Shown here: piece by piece, positions 1 through 14,400 of the stretch
Layout: the number at the start of each line of letters is the position of its first letter
How positions within the stretch are numbered: the stretch's first letter is position 1
Assembly (NCBI RefSeq): GCF_008831285.2
Contig: NC_045151.1
Span: 3,159,544-3,223,543, forward strand
Direction of reading: 5' to 3'
Length of the DNA: 64,000 nucleotides
From: Nymphaea colorata
Lineage: Eukaryota > Streptophyta > Magnoliopsida > Nymphaeales > Nymphaeaceae
Program-made: the position numbers and the translations under genes
Notes under the pieces: generated by a model
What the model was told of the DNA's origin: nothing
Database searches by the model: none
The model's input: the letters and a program-made list of their open reading frames with translations, nothing else

Positions 1-2127
1 AATTCTATATCCAGGGCGTCCATTATTTCATTTACCTCCCAAAGTATTTGGATGCACTTGCTCTGCACATATCCTAGGCCCAAACAAAAATAAACTTGCT
101 GCCCAAGCCATCAAATGTGTCTTTATTGGCTACTCAGCCAATCCAAAGGGATATAAATGCTTTGATCCCCTAACAAAAAAAGACATTATCAGTGCGGATG
201 TTACCTTCTTTGAGTCTCGTCCTTATTATTCCCCGTCAAGTCCATCTCCGTCTGAGATGCATGTATCTGTCCCTCTTCCTATTCCACCAGTGTCACTGGA
301 GTCTTTTCCACTATCTCAACCTAGGTCACATGAACGTTTCCTTGATCCTCCATTGGTTTACTCATCGTCTAGGTCCCTCTCTTAGTCGTCCACCAACATC
401 ATCTCAAGAAGTAAGCCTCACTGATAAGACTGACTCAGGTTTAAATGATGACCATTCTGCAGCAGATCTCCCTATTGCCATTCGCAAGGGCAAGCAACAG
501 TGCACACTGCATCCTATTTCTAATTCTGTATCTACTGACTGTCCGAGTACAAGTTTGGTGCAATTTGATCAAGCTCTATCTAGTCATATTGTCCTGTCTT
601 CTCACCATCACGCTCTGTTAGATCCACGTTGGCGCCAAGCAATGCAAGAGGAAATGGATGCTCTTCTTTCTCGGGAGACGTAGGATTTGGTAAATCCCCC
701 AGCACACTGTGATGTGGATGGATCAAAATGGGTATTCACCATCAAGTATCATTCTGATGGTTCGGTTGAAAGGTTCAAGGCACGTCTTGTTGCAAAACGG
801 TATACTCAGACTTATGGTATTGACTTCTTTGAGACATTTTCGCCTGTGGCTCGGTTGGGCACTATTCGATTAATTATATCTCTTGCTGTCCAACGAGAGT
901 GGCCTCTCTTCCAGCTGGATGTGAAAAATGTCTTCTTGTTTGGAGACTTTTTTGAAACCGTCTATATGCAGCAACCACCTGGTTTTGAGCGACAGGGGGA
1001 GTGTTCCAAGGTACGCAAATTAAATAAGGCTATTTATGAACTTAAACAGAGTCCTCGTGCATGGTTCCAGAAGCTCACTGAGGTGTTATCTAAGTGTGGA
1101 TTTCACCAATCCCAGCTTGATCATTCATTGTTTATCAAGCGAGGCTCATCAGGGATGGTGATATTGGTTGTCTATGTAGATGATATTGTTCTTACTGGGG
1201 AAAATGATCAAGAGATAGCTCAGACAAAGGAGTTTTTACAACAACACTTTGTTACTAAAGACCTTGGACAACTCCGTTATTTTCTTGGTATTGAGGTGGC
1301 TCGTAGTAATAAAGGAGTTGTAGTGTCTCAAAAAAAATGTCTTTGATCTTCTGCAGGAAACAGGACTATTGGGGGCTAAGCCTGCCACACTTCCCATGAA
1401 TCCCCGCATTCATAGACATGATGATGACTCAGAGTTGTTAGACTCTAGATCTTACAGATGATAGGGAAACTGTTATATTTGATAGTCACTCGCCCCAACA
1501 TTAACTTTGTTGTGAATAAGCTAAGCCAGTTCATGGAAAAACCCCGAAAGGTTCATTGGGATGCTACTCTAATGATTGTCAGATACTTGAAATCAGCCTC
1601 GAGAATGGGGTTATGGTTCAAAAAGGGAGAATGTGTTGACATTGAAGCATATAGTGATGCTGATTATGCAGGGTCTGTAGATGACAGGAAGTCTACTACA
1701 GGTTTTTGTGTCTTTGTGGGAGGTAATCTTATTTCCTAGAGGAGCAAGAAGCAGAATGTGGTGGCTCATTCTAGTGCTGAGTCGGAACATAGGACTATAG
1801 CTCAAACTGCGGCTGAAATGTCGTGGGTTAGATCACTACTTTTGGAGTTGGGTATCTCAATGAATCTCCCAAAGAAGATGTATTGTGACAACAAGGCAGC
1901 TACATATATTGCTAACAATCTTGTCTTTCATGAAAGGACTAAATACATTGAAGTGGATTGCCACTATATTTGAGACTTAGTTCAAGAAGGAATTGTTAGA
2001 ACTATTCATGTCCCCTCAGAAGATCAGGCAGCTGATATCCTCACCAAGGCTCTTCCCATAAGCGATTTCTTGAGATGTTGTAACAAGCTAAGCATGATTG
2101 ATATATATGCTCCAACTTGAGGGGGAG
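1..2127 (+). mobile_element. Ty1/copia retrotransposon, 3' part of pol, degenerate
   Basis: This is the 3' half of a copia polyprotein, entering the window inside the integrase. In order: integrase C-terminus (VFGCTC, then CVFIGYSANPKGYKC, about 1-180), reverse transcriptase (KWVFTIKYHSDGSVERFKAR near 725, FETFSPVARL near 829, QLDVKNVFL near 913, catalytic YVDDIVLTG at 1173-1200), and RNase H (YSDADYAGSVDDRKSTTGFC near 1650, then CDNKAATYIANN near 1885). It is inactive: an in-frame TAG replaces a Trp codon near 681, there are frameshifts at the A-run near 1330 and near 1455, and stops occur near 1738 and 1971. It ends in a purine tract at about 2118-2127 just before the LTR. It lies antisense to the symplekin gene, whose exons resume at 4778, so it probably sits in one of that gene's introns. 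Confidence 0.95.
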
Positions 2128-2360
2128 TGTTAAAGAGTATTTCTGAAATATTAGAAAGTTAGAGAGGATGTCTTTAAACATTTTCTTACAGTTGTTGGAC
2201 TGTTTTTGTAAAGTGTTTGTCGCCAGCCCTAATCTCTTTTAAAAGAGATTAGGGTTACATTAATGATCAATCCTTTTGGCTCTCTCTTTCTCTCTCTCGT
2301 TCTCTCCTTTCCTCAACATCTCTCTTGTCTCTCTCAATCTGTAACAGAGAGTATTATACA
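2128..2360 (+). repeat. 3' LTR of the copia element
   Basis: The LTR starts TGTTAAAG immediately after the purine tract GAGGGGGAG and plausibly ends at ...TTATACA (TG...CA), giving about 233 bp. It contains a CT-rich stretch at 2280-2340. The start is firm, being fixed by the polypurine tract. The end is a guess from the CA dinucleotide, because the 5' LTR is outside the window and cannot be compared. Confidence 0.7.
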
Positions 2361-3326
2361 AAGGAAGACTCCAAGCATATGAAATGCCTTAGATTTTAAA
2401 TCTATGTCACCCGGGTACTGTTTTATAGAGCAGTACCCATATCATATGGGTACGATACCGACAGGGGTACTGGTATGCCTGTGGGTTAACGAGTACAGAC
2501 AACATACCCTGGAATGTATCCATCTTTTTTTGGACTCGGTCAACATTGACCAAGTCTATTTCTGTCCAAAAATAGAGTAGCATTCATAAACAACCATTCA
2601 ACCACTTATACTAAATAATATTGAACATAAAGTCATAGCTTCCCCCTGATTGTCTTTCCTCTTGACCAAACTTACAGTCGTAAGGCTGTAGGTTTGCATG
2701 GTGTGTGCCATTGTTTAGATATTTGTTTATACTTATTTTTACAAAATAACGTATTTCTAGAATATACATATTCCATCATCATTATGCCCTTTTTTTATTT
2801 GCTTTAACTCTTTTGTACTTTTTTGGTCTTTTATTTTGGACAAGATATCCAAACCAATCCATTGATTGACTGGTCCAACAGGTAGTTATTTGCCATCTTA
2901 AGGCACCTAAAGAGTACATGCCCTTTACTGTCTACCTTCTTCATGTAAATATTCTTACAAATTTTGATATTTTTAGTGTGTTCCTTGGTGCTTCATACTC
3001 ATACTCTTATGTTTCTAACCCAACCTTTGTAATTATTTGTGAATTTATTCTTCCGATCCTACTCACTTTGAGATCCTATTTTTCTTATGATCGAGTTATG
3101 GACCAGTTTCTCATCCATGGCAACGATATTATAAATCAAATGAAAGAAAATAACCAAATCAGCACTAATGGATGTCACGGGTCATGATGCCTTTACCAGC
3201 TTACAAGCTAGAATTCAGTCCTAACTCCTAAATAATGAGTAGACAGATTGATAAAATTAAAATAAATTTTAACCTGCTGCAGAGAACAGATTTTTAAGTC
3301 ATGTCACAGATTTAGCATGGAAGTTC

Positions 3327-3368
3327 TGTGTGTGTGTGTGCCCGTAATGTGTGTGTGTGTGCATGTGC

Positions 3369-3406
<38 letters not shown>
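3327..3406. repeat. (TG)n-(GA)n compound microsatellite
   Basis: Interrupted TG repeats are followed by a GA run. Confidence 0.9.
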
Positions 3407-3439
3407 TTGAAATTCCAATAGGTGTATGGTGTACCTTTT

Positions 3440-3625
3440 GATGTTGATAATCTGCAACTACATGCCTTTGTAACATCATAACTATGCTATTGTTGGCATC
3501 AATCTGTTAAATTCATATAAAAACAGTTATCAATAAAATAAATCTTGCAAACTTGATAATCTGTAATTACATGTCAACATCAAAACATTTTTATTATTGA
3601 CATCAATCCGTTAAGCTGAAAATGT
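3440..3625. repeat. Diverged two-copy tandem duplication, period about 110 bp
   Basis: GTTGATAATCTGCAACTACATG at 3442 recurs as CTTGATAATCTGTAATTACATG near 3553. Both are followed by related text containing TGGCATCAATCTGTTAA and TGACATCAATCCGTTAA. Confidence 0.65.
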
Positions 3626-4777
3626 ACAATGAAAGTCCCATGGGAGTAGCATCGAGAAGACAAGGAAGACTCTGAGTTTTAAGTAGTTTATGAAACTTCC
3701 AAACAGAAGTCAAAGTATTCACATAATTCTCTATCGTTTTGAGGTTCAAAGCTGAAAGTCTGGTCTGCTCGAAATAACACTCATCTACAATGTAAAACCT
3801 AACTTTCTGAACCCTTCATGGGTGGTGATATAGCCTACAAACTTTTTCATTGAAGAAGATAAGTGAACATCATACTACCACATAATTAATCAGGTTTCCA
3901 ATCTCTTGCATGCAAGGTAGCAAAGTGGACTTCTGCAATAGAAATGTGCCTGACTATAGAAAATACAAGATCTTGAAATCAAGGCCCACCTATTGACAAC
4001 AAGGTTAGAAATAGTTTCTGCTTAAAAATGTCATTACTAGGAGTTGTAAAATTATTATGATGAACCATGCACATCTCTGGCATACACAATGCTTAGTTAT
4101 AGTTTTCTGGGATACAGTGAATGATGATAATTAGTTATGAAGCCCCATTAGACAATAACGGATAACCTACACTTAGAAAATGCCTTGTAAGTTTGAAACC
4201 GTTGGTTCATATTAAGATTGGATAAGCAGCAGCTGAGTTAATGGAACAGATTGACGGAGCACCAAAAATTGGTAAGGGAAGAAATGGCTTCACATATCAT
4301 ACAATAAGTAAAACTGAGAAAAACTTCAGTTGACTTTTACATTAAAGGTCAAGGAAAGGTTGTTGATGTGGAAATTTTTAGGTATTATGTTTAAATGTTA
4401 TAACTGTTCATATCAGTTCAGCCACAATGTTAATTGCTGCAGTATATATTTCACTACATTTTGTAAAAAGAAATACAAGAGTACATTATTGTAACATAGC
4501 ATTTCTAATTATAAGCATGATGTGCAATGGGAGAAAAGGTTCTTCTGAATTCAGGGCACCGACATAGAGTAAAGCCATAACTTGATGTCAAGCATAGGAT
4601 GTAAATAAATCCAGATACAGCATACTAGGTGCAGTTTACAAGTCAACAAATAGAGTCTGCATGCAGATGTAGATTATTTTTACACAACTACATGCATAAA
4701 AAGCAAAAAAACATTGGAAGCTCCAGTATAAAAAAAAATTTTTTAGGACAGGAACTTGATTGACAAAGTCTCCTTAC

Positions 4778-5404
4778 TTCAGCAACCAAGCGAGCAAGTA
4801 ATGCAAGACGAACATGACTGCCCCCTGCAGCACGGATGTGGTCATAAGCCTCAATAATTCGTGTAACTGCTGATTTAACTATTGATTCCTGATCTTCATT
4901 AGATAACTCCAGAAATGGTGGTATTACCAAGTTGCTATTGGTATCTTCCGATGTAGTGGAGCTAGAGACAGCAGAAGAATACTGGTCAGATTCATGTGCC
5001 GAACCGGCATCAATGGTCTCCGATGTTGCAGCCTCCACTGAAATTGATGATTGCTCCTCCAGATCAAGTGGCTCAGAAGTGGTATCCTTGTCTTCTGGTA
5101 TGTGGATTGCAGTTGCATTCTCTGCATCACAAGATTCTTGCAACGATTCAGATATTTCATTGGTACCTGGAACAGCAGCAGGAGGCCCACTCTCTTCTGA
5201 AGCCACTGCTCCCGCCTTGCATGCTAAAGAAACTATTGTATCTTCACTCTTGGTAGTAACAGGAAGTAAGTAAGGTCTAGAAGTAGCAGACAAATCAAAA
5301 CTTTTAGGCCCATTTTGTACACCACCAGAATCCTCCACCATGACTACAGTTGATTGTGACCCAGCAGGCATTGCAGCACGTCTTGGGTCTAGTCTGCGAG
5401 GGTC
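4778..5404 (-). CDS. ESP4: Symplekin exon: second DPRR motif, acidic/Ser-rich linker and start of a helical region
   Basis: The exon is 627 bp, phase 0 at both ends (209 codons). The acceptor is tgtttag|GACCC and the donor GAA|gtaagg. It starts [12 protein letters not shown], continues through a long Ser/Thr/Glu-rich low-complexity linker, and ends in a conserved helical stretch ([17 protein letters not shown]) that in the family immediately precedes an F-P-x-E-L-D block in the next exon, which is not in view. Confidence 0.9.
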
Positions 5405-8400
5405 CTAAACATATCAATTAAGTCCTATGATCAGTTTCCTATCAGAGAAATTTGAAATCTGACAAGAGAATATACAAAGTTATATCTCAAAGCTATTGTG
5501 GAGTGGTAGTTTCAAATATAACCTACCCTTCTTGGATCACGCTTCATATCTGTAAGATTGCTAGCAGCAGGCAAGACATCTAATATTGGTAAAGTAGTAC
5601 CATTTGGAGTGGACAAGGCAGTAGTTTGAGATGGGAAACCTGAACTCTGAGCGAACATTGCACTGGATGAAGGTGGAACCTGATGCAGCACACTAGATGT
5701 CTGTGAAGTTGTTGAAGACACAACAGGCTTGCCAGATAAAGGAGGGCTTTTTGGCAGGTATTTCATATTGGCCATAACAATATCAGCTAAGAGATCAGGA
5801 TGAAAATTTGAGATCAAAATTTCCAGTGATTTTGCCCCCCTGTCTCCCTCAGCCAGCAGAGCACCTATTAAAGCAATCATCTGTTCAACTGGTGTCATAT
5901 CACCACCCAGCGAAGAGGATTTTGCACGTCCCTCTGTTGAACCAACATCTGGCGCTAAACCACTAGAAGACTGGACAGGATCAATGCGTGCTTGTTTGGT
6001 GGAAATCTCCTCAGGAACAAGTGTCCTTCCATTATCATGAATTATGGGTCGCTTCCGACTGAAATCTCCAGAACTAGACAACTGCTCCTCCTAAATTAGC
6101 CAGCATAAAGTCTCAAAGAGTGATCTCTGAAATATTACCCGACACTGCAACCATGGAGGTCAAAAGGAATGCAGAAACAAATGAATTACCTTTGTGTATC
6201 GAGAATCACCAACCCGTTCAGCATTTTTCGTCATTTTCTCAATGTGCCGAATAACTTGATCGGCTGCTTCCCCAGCATTCATTCCTCGCAAGATTCCAAG
6301 AAGCCGATCACGTGACTAAAAAATATGAAAGAAGGCACCAGAACACACTCTGAGTTAAGCCACTCCTAGCAGGCTTAAAATCAAGATGGAAGGAAAAGAT
6401 CATTATGGCTTTGAGGTTTAGAAATATATATATATGTGTGACATCAACCAATAAAATCTGTTTTAGCTAGAACTTTTGCACCACCACTCAATAGTAAGAG
6501 GTAACTCTCTCTTTCAGGAAGAACATCATGACTCAGCATATATAATTTGGATCCCAAAAAGTGGTTTCTTTCACTTCTCTGTTTTAGACAGAATTTCACA
6601 TAACCAGTCAAGAGTATGAGTTAAATCTCTGCTTCAAGAAGAGCATCATGCTTAAGCATGTATCATTTGAATATCAGAAAGTGGTCGCTTCCATTGTGAA
6701 AAGTCTGCTGTAAATGTGATGTCCATTTCCAATTTGACTTGGGCATCATATAATCAACTTTTACTTCAAACTAAGTCAGGCAACAGCTACTCATTCAAGA
6801 AACCTAAATGAAGAACCAATTGTTTATTCTCAAGGTATTGATTATGAACAAAACTATTCAATTATAAACCATATTCTTTAACCTGAATAACTGAAAACTA
6901 TGATCTTTATTGCTCCTGTGACAAAGCATGAGATACACATTCCCGCTGGAGTATAGCCTGATCTTCTACATTTAATGTTTGCAAGAACTACACTTGCACA
7001 ACTTATTCCATGTTGTCATATCATGTGTCTATCTTCAAGTTAGAGAACCCAACAGAATATGGTGTCAGACAGGACATTTTTATGCTCAATGCTTTACATA
7101 TTTGAAAAAATACCCACAGTGTTTGGTTTCCAAGAAATTTGTCTCCTAATGTACCAAAATTGTTTCGGAAGGACTCACAGACCAGAAGGGATTTTTATGA
7201 TAAGAACATTGCAATCTCCTCCATTATTTCCTAACTACCAGGTGTCCCAATGATGGCCTCCACTAACCATGTGATTGGATTATTTTGGATTGAAGGTACA
7301 AGGCTAAGTTCCAGAAGCAAAAACATATCACAAAAAATGATTGACAACATTCAGAATGAGAACATTTTCCATCAGATCAAAAAATGGTAACAAGAAAAGC
7401 TTATCCGAATGATGAAGAACTGAACTGCAATCATGGTCACATTTGTGCACTTCAAGAAACTCAAAAAGGCTGTTCTCAGTGAATACTGGATACTGGAAAC
7501 ATGACTTCCATCAGACTCGAAATTAGGACTGAAACTGATCAATGCAGAGAGAATACGGTTATAGTACAAGGGTCTTTTTCTTGCGATCGCTGCAAGGCTG
7601 AAAAAAACACAGAAGATATCAGCAATATTACATTAAACCTACAGAATATAACTCTTCAAAAGAAATTATATTGAAGGAACTGAAACAATTATAACAAACA
7701 GCAAATAAAAACATGAGACAGAAGATGCCACATGGTAGTTGCTTTAAGGAAAATGCAAATTATTGGTCTTCCCTTTTCGCACATATAAGTTGTCAGATTA
7801 ATTGCTTGAAGCAAGAGCAATCAAACTTAGCATTGTTTCGTTAGACCCCTGAATTTAACGCCCTTAGCCAGGTGAACGGATTGTTGAGTTTGTTCGCATT
7901 CAAAGGATTCATTTGCTTCAACAGAATACCCCAATGAGAAAATATGATATTCAGTCTGAATCCCACGAACATGACAAAAACTTTAAGACCACAAAGGAAA
8001 GACGGAGCATGCAATGAATGCATGTTTCTCATACTTGTCAAAAGTACTTATAGAACATCTCAATGAACACAAGAAGAGAAACAGCTGCAGCTTCTAGATT
8101 AGCTGTAGGCTGCGACTTGTTGCTTGAATAGAAAACAAAGGCTTCACTGCAATAAACAACTACCTGAATCTAACAAAACATTTAGTCAACATGTTACAAT
8201 TATATTCTGGTTAAAAACCCTCCAGCTGGGAGACAAATTAAGAAACTTTAAAATGTGTAGCTTCAAATGATAATACTCATTAGCTTTTCCAGTTTATGTT
8301 TTCTCACTTGTGCTCCAGAAAGACTAATTTTTTGAATTAACAGAGAAAAGAAAACATGGAACTATTTGGAGAATGTGCAAACAGCATAAAATAGATTTAC

Positions 8401-11400
8401 AAACTCCACCCATAAGGATGTGCATTTCCTCACAAACTATGTCACAAAGGCATGGCTGAAGCATTTTCCAATATAAGATACAAAAATTGTTCACAAACCC
8501 CCAAAAAAAAATTAGCAAACTATGATTCTATCAATGATTCAATGGAAAAAAAAAATTAAAAATCTGTGTGGCTCAGGTCATAAGCTTGATAGTATGCTCT
8601 AAGCTATGTCACACGGACGTGCCTAAAGAGGCCGCGTACCCGTGTCAACTCGCCGACACGGCGATTCCGACACGGGACTCAGCTAGGACACGGCAAAAAA
8701 TAAAAAATAAAAATTTAATGTTTTTTTTTTTCATTTTATCAATTTTTTGTGATGCATCCAATCCATGAACAATCCTTTCAAATATTCAGTACTTTTGTGA
8801 TAAAACACATTTTCTCACAAGATTGTAAGAGTGAACTATTAATTTAATGGTTTTTTTAATCTTATCATTTTTTAGAATATTTAATGTAACCGTGTCCACG
8901 TATCCAAAAATTTTGAAAATTGCTTGTCAATATCATAAACAAAATATCATCAATATCATAAACAAAATATCATCGCAAGGGAAACAGAACTTATATAATA
9001 GAAACTATTCTGATAGTTTCACGTACCAGTTTATAAGAGCAATTATGGCAGAACTAGGAAGCAAATTAGGTGATTCAAGCTGATCCAAAAGAAGATGTAA
9101 CTGCTTGTCTGCTTCTTGAATTAACATATCTAAATTACGAACTGGATACAGTCCAAGTAACCATGAAATATTAAACCTTTGTGATTTTCCTGCAAGCAAA
9201 AGTTGACACAGATAAGGCAAAGAATATTTTACAGACCTCCAAAAACTATTGTCAACCATCCACAATAGAGGAAACCTGTTCTGCACCCACATCAAAATAA
9301 CAAAAATTGATACCTTCTCGCGTCTGTGTTGTACTTTGTGAATCAGATCCATTTGTCTCAGGCAAGAAAAGTAGAATAAATGTCTCAACAAATTTCACAG
9401 CAACCAATCTTGTCCCGACTGAGCCATCCTGCAAGGAAACAATTCATGATGTATGATAGAAATTAATCATGAGGTACAACCTCCACCAGAAAAAAAAAAT
9501 AGAGATAATCAGGTAGTCAAAACAAATAAAATATGGAATTGGCATAATCATTGCAATGAATAAGATTATTCTAAATCCATAGGAATGTTGCACTCTCAAT
9601 TTTCAAGAAGAAAATGATAACTTATACACCCTACATGTTAACTTATTAGAAACTATAATTAATGAATCTCCATCCCAACGGACTTTTCCAGTGCTCATAA
9701 TCTTCAAGTAAAGCAGCAGCTGCAAACACCCAACTCCAAAAAGGGGCTACACGCCTTGGACTATATGACTATCTTGCTTGCCAGTTAGGCAAGCGTTTCA
9801 TGTCTGGTGATGAGGCATTTCTTTAGACAAAGTTCCTTTCTTTTTTTGAATGACAGATGTTTCTAAAAACATGGAGTGGGAACCCAATGACTGCAGCGAG
9901 GGAACAAAGTAAAAAAGGATTCACCTGAAAAACTCTCAGCACAAAAGAGTTCTCACTTCTTTCTCTCATTCAAAACCACCAACCAAGTCTGCCTTGAATT
10001 ACAAATCCTTTTAGTCCCAGCCTTGTTCAATTTCTTTGTTTTTTATATGAAAAGCTGAAAGAATGCCTACTTACAAAAAAATGATCATCATTCAATCCAT
10101 GCTCTGTTGTTAAAGGTGCCCAGCAACCTAGGGTAGCCAGACGGAGATGATTGCCTAGGCCCAAGGCATCTAGGCGATCAGATCATTTAGAATGTATATG
10201 CTGGCACCTGAGCATGCCATGTCCTTGAATGTACCTAGGCACCTAAGGCAAGCCAACCAGCGCTGATTGCCTAGGCCCAAGGCATCTAGGCAATCAGATC
10301 ATTTAGGATGTCTATGCTGGCACCAGGGCACAACCAGGCAACCCGCAGGCCACAGCCTAGGTGTTTTGAGGCCTTTTGAGAAAAACTTGCTATTTAGACA
10401 TTCAGATGTAAAATTAAAAAAGTACAGTTGGCAGTTACCGAATAAGTTTGGGAACAGGAACAAGTGGAGCTGCTCTATCCTATGTGCAGAGCCAAGGGGA
10501 TGAAAAAGGAAAGAAAGAAGCAAGAAGAAACTCCAAATGCTCTACGTGGATTCAGTAATAGGCATGTATCAAATCCTTTGTTTTCCATCTCTGATCTTCT
10601 TCTCCTCTTCTCCAGTCATTTTGTTTTTCCTTTTTTTGGTGTAGTAACATTCAGTGGAGCTAAAAAGCAATTGCATATATAGTTCAATTCTTTTGTTATG
10701 TGTTTACTTACATGTTAAAGGTAAATTGTCGTAAGTTCTGCAAACATAGTTCAATTCTTTTGTTATGTGTTTACTTACGTTTTCTTTTTTCATCTTATTT
10801 AGTGAAAATAACTTAAATTACATAATTAAAAAGCAAAGTATGATCCTGTATGGGAGATCATTGAGAGAATGAAAAAGCAATTGCATCAATGCATGCAGTT
10901 GAATTGCATATAAATCATGCAATATATTACTAGTAAGAGAACTTTAGACTAATTTTGAAGAAAAAAAAATAGACTCCTCATCTGTATTGAATGTACAGTT
11001 TCATCTCCTTCAAACCAAAGTACTATACTAGAGCTACTGAGCTTACAAAGTAGCTGAAGGACCATTTACTGTGGAGATGGCAAAGGACAAAAAGGACAGA
11101 ATGTTTACAAAGTGTATTAAATATATCAATTTTGAAACTTATTATTTGTTTTAACTTTAAATAGTATATGACTTACACGATCTTTTTGCACTTTAATAGA
11201 TGATCGGGGCATTGTATTTCATATTTTCTTAGCTTCAAAATTTTGTCATTCAAGCATTGAACCTCACGTGCAATGCATATAGTTGCTTGCATAACTTGAG
11301 CATTTCCAAAAGAGTAAAAAACTCAATATTCTTGCTTATCAATATTTTATTGTTTTAAAATTAAAATGTTGAAAACTCTACATAATGCCGCTCAACCTTT

Positions 11401-14400
11401 GAGCGAATAACAAAGTCCCTCTCAATGTTTCCAACTTCATTGCCACTAAGTTTTCAATTTAATTCACAAACAACTGTCTATTAACGTAAGAACAGAAAAA
11501 TAAGAAACTAAAAGAGAAAAAGAACATGTCCCCCTGGCGAGGGGCAATGGAATCAACCGTCATTGTCCAGCACGGTCACCTTCATGCCAGACAGCATGGG
11601 TGAAGGGTGACATTGTCAATCCTTGCCTCCAGCAGCAACAGATGATGCTGTTGGTAGCGGGCGACATCGCCCTCCACCGTTGAACAGTGCCAGGGATGCC
11701 TTGCCCTCTACCTGCTGTCAGCATGGACCATGTAGAACGATCGGCCAGGCAGAATAGAAAAAGGGCTTGAGATGAAGTTAAACAAGTGATAGCTTCTCTT
11801 CAAGACCCTTATTTGCTTTCCGTTCCCCTATTTGACAGAATATTTTCAAGTAGAATACAGAGGGTGCTCATGTTTCGGTACCCGCAGACTGATGTAATGC
11901 AATCAAGTCATTGCCTTGAATATTTTACGTCCATGGAACGAAAAAATTGTCGATATCTATCCTCTACGTTTGTTCCATTATGTCAGGGACTGTAGGTTGT
12001 CATTCCTTTTGTCCCTTGTTAATGGCAGTTCACCTCTCCATTTGGGTTCAGCGACAACCTTTCTCAATTTCTCAAAGGCTGAGGGTTGAGGGTTATGATA
12101 GATTACCTTTCCTCCCACCACCTGTTCCTCCAGACTAGATGACCGATTGATCCATTGCTGCATTCTCCTCCAAAAGGTGTGAGGGCATGAGGACAACCTC
12201 ACATGATGGTGAAGGTCAATTCCATCACCCTTTCCCAGACCAGCAAAGGTCAATTATGCAAGGAGGAAGATGTCGTTTTTCTTTTTTAGTTTTTTATTTT
12301 TCACTTAAGGGTGATTTTGTCATTTCTTTGTATATTTTAATATTTTTTATTGCCAGGTGGTTATTTTGTGGACTAAGTGGAAAACTTGGGGGCTTATTTG
12401 ATGAAGTCTAAAAGTTGAGCGGCTCTTTGTTGTTCACTCAAATGTTGAGAAGCATTTTGTACATTTTACTAAAATATTCTATTAGTTATTTAACCAACCT
12501 ACACTTTACACAGATTTGTACAAAAAGAGAAATAAATTGCAGCGCAAGAAGTTGATTGACTGAGTCTTCATACAGCCAAACATCGAGACAAAGGTAAGAA
12601 GAAAGGAAGAGAAAAGAGTCAAAAGACAATGACATCAATATCATTGTATTAATAGAGGATGAACAAATGACAAGTCCCAGTGACGTTTACCACCAGCTGT
12701 TGCCTTAAGATCAGCAGTAAAGCTAGTCCACAATACTGGAAAAACATAGCAAACATCAAACCACCTAAACAGTTTACTGTCGGAGATATCGAAGATTCAA
12801 AACTTGCTTACCAAAATTCTCTAGAGAGACAAAAGGGGTGTGCTAAGTAATTCTAGTTGCCTTATTTATAAGTTATTTTCTCTCATGAACAGGAAAGTAG
12901 TCAGTTTTTGAATGAAGGTGCTTTTATCAGGAACTGGAAACTAATTAGCTCTTCAACTGAGTGGCTCTTATCATGAACTGGATGTTCATGATTCAACTAG
13001 TTCAGCTAGCTCATTTGACTTTCCCATTAAAGAAGTTTACCACATTATTACCTTGCTCAGGAGAAACAGACAAACAAATGCATCACTAAATTTAAAATCA
13101 AGAAGTGTAAGAATAACAACCGCTAGCGCCTCTCCAGTACAATAACTTGGACGGAGAAGACATGTGACAATCTTGCAAGCATCTCAACATTAAACCAAAA
13201 AATCTGATCCAGAAATATCTAAAAAGGAACAGTAGAACAAATAACCATACCTTCAAGAAAATACAAAAAACAGAATCCTTAAACTTGGAAATCCCCAGCC
13301 AGAGTTCTTGAAAATATTTCTCTGCCTCACCAGATTGACGAAACTGACATTTGTCAAGATAAATACAATCAGTATAAGCTATAGGATCATTCTATAAACA
13401 AATCAAAAGTTATAAATAAAGCAACAAAAAGTTGAGATTTATTGGGCGTAACAAGTATAAGGATAGGTACTAAAACAATCTCATCCACCAAAAAGTAACG
13501 CCACTAGAAACACCTGAAAGTTCACAAAATCATTTTACATCTAGAATTCGTACATAATTCAACTATTATCATTTTCAGCACGAAAAACAGGTTATAGGTC
13601 CCTAGGATGCATAATCTTACCAAACTATGGAAGAAGCATACAGAAAACAGTTTTTAGTATGTTTTATTGAATAAGACAACTGCACAGCACCAAAATCCAA
13701 GAACAAAAAGATGCTTGCATAATATAAGAATGCTACATCATAAGGTACCAGCAAGCATGGTGATTTTTCTCACATATTTGTGCACAGATATATGATTATC
13801 CCTTGATGCTACCTATGAGTTAAATCACCGTTGGTATGCTCCTACTTGCTTATTTGCATATAGTTGCTGATGCAGATCCAATAGGATAACATGCCACAAT
13901 ACTGGGGGGTACCAAGTAACCTATGTTAAACATAATCAACACATTCATCTAACTTTCACCATGTTCCTATTCTTGCCATTATCTATCATTATGTTTTCTC
14001 TCCTACAGAAGTGATATTATGTTGCTTTTTTATTTCCCACTGATATTCATTATTGCATTTAATGAGATGCTAAATACAAGTGGAGAGAGCATGTGCCGTA
14101 TTAAATCACACATCTTACCATGAAACACACTTGATTTGCAGAGTTAATCCTCACAGCTAATACACGCCCTCGGGCATGCTTTGGTGCAACTAATTTACCT
14201 TTTTAATGTGATGGTTTGACAAAAAATTTGATTTGGCCAAGATGTTTAATTTTTTTAGCTTCTTTTATTTTGTGGATGTTTCTACTGATTGTGGGGCTAT
14301 ATCCCCTTGGAATTTGAACAAAGCCCCTTATGATGATAGTGCAACCTAATGTTTCTGCTAAAGCATTCAATCCAAGCAATATTAGTCTCCCTGGATTTTT

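Larger units (their letters stand above)
2361..4777. other. Probable intron of the symplekin gene
   Basis: No coding exon was recognised here. The minus-strand exon at 4778 ends with a good donor (GAA|gtaagg), so at least one further exon must exist to the left. None is visible in this stretch, which suggests the intron runs left past the copia element. It includes a small stem-loop at 2415-2440 (GGGTACTG...CAGTACCC), a TG/GA microsatellite and a local tandem duplication. Confidence 0.5.
9429..13250 (-). other. ESP4: Large symplekin intron (3.8 kb) with transposon and duplications
   Basis: No exon was recognised. The flanking exons join in frame (CIFLK|DGSVG) and match family order, so the interval is intronic. 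It holds the TIR element at 11.39-12.46 kb and tandem duplications at 10.15 and 10.68 kb. Confidence 0.75.

Noticed and set aside
8568-8768. Possible coding frame at the ACACGG cluster
   Set aside because: It is intronic, has no domain, and is better explained by clustered inverted GTGTC-type words.
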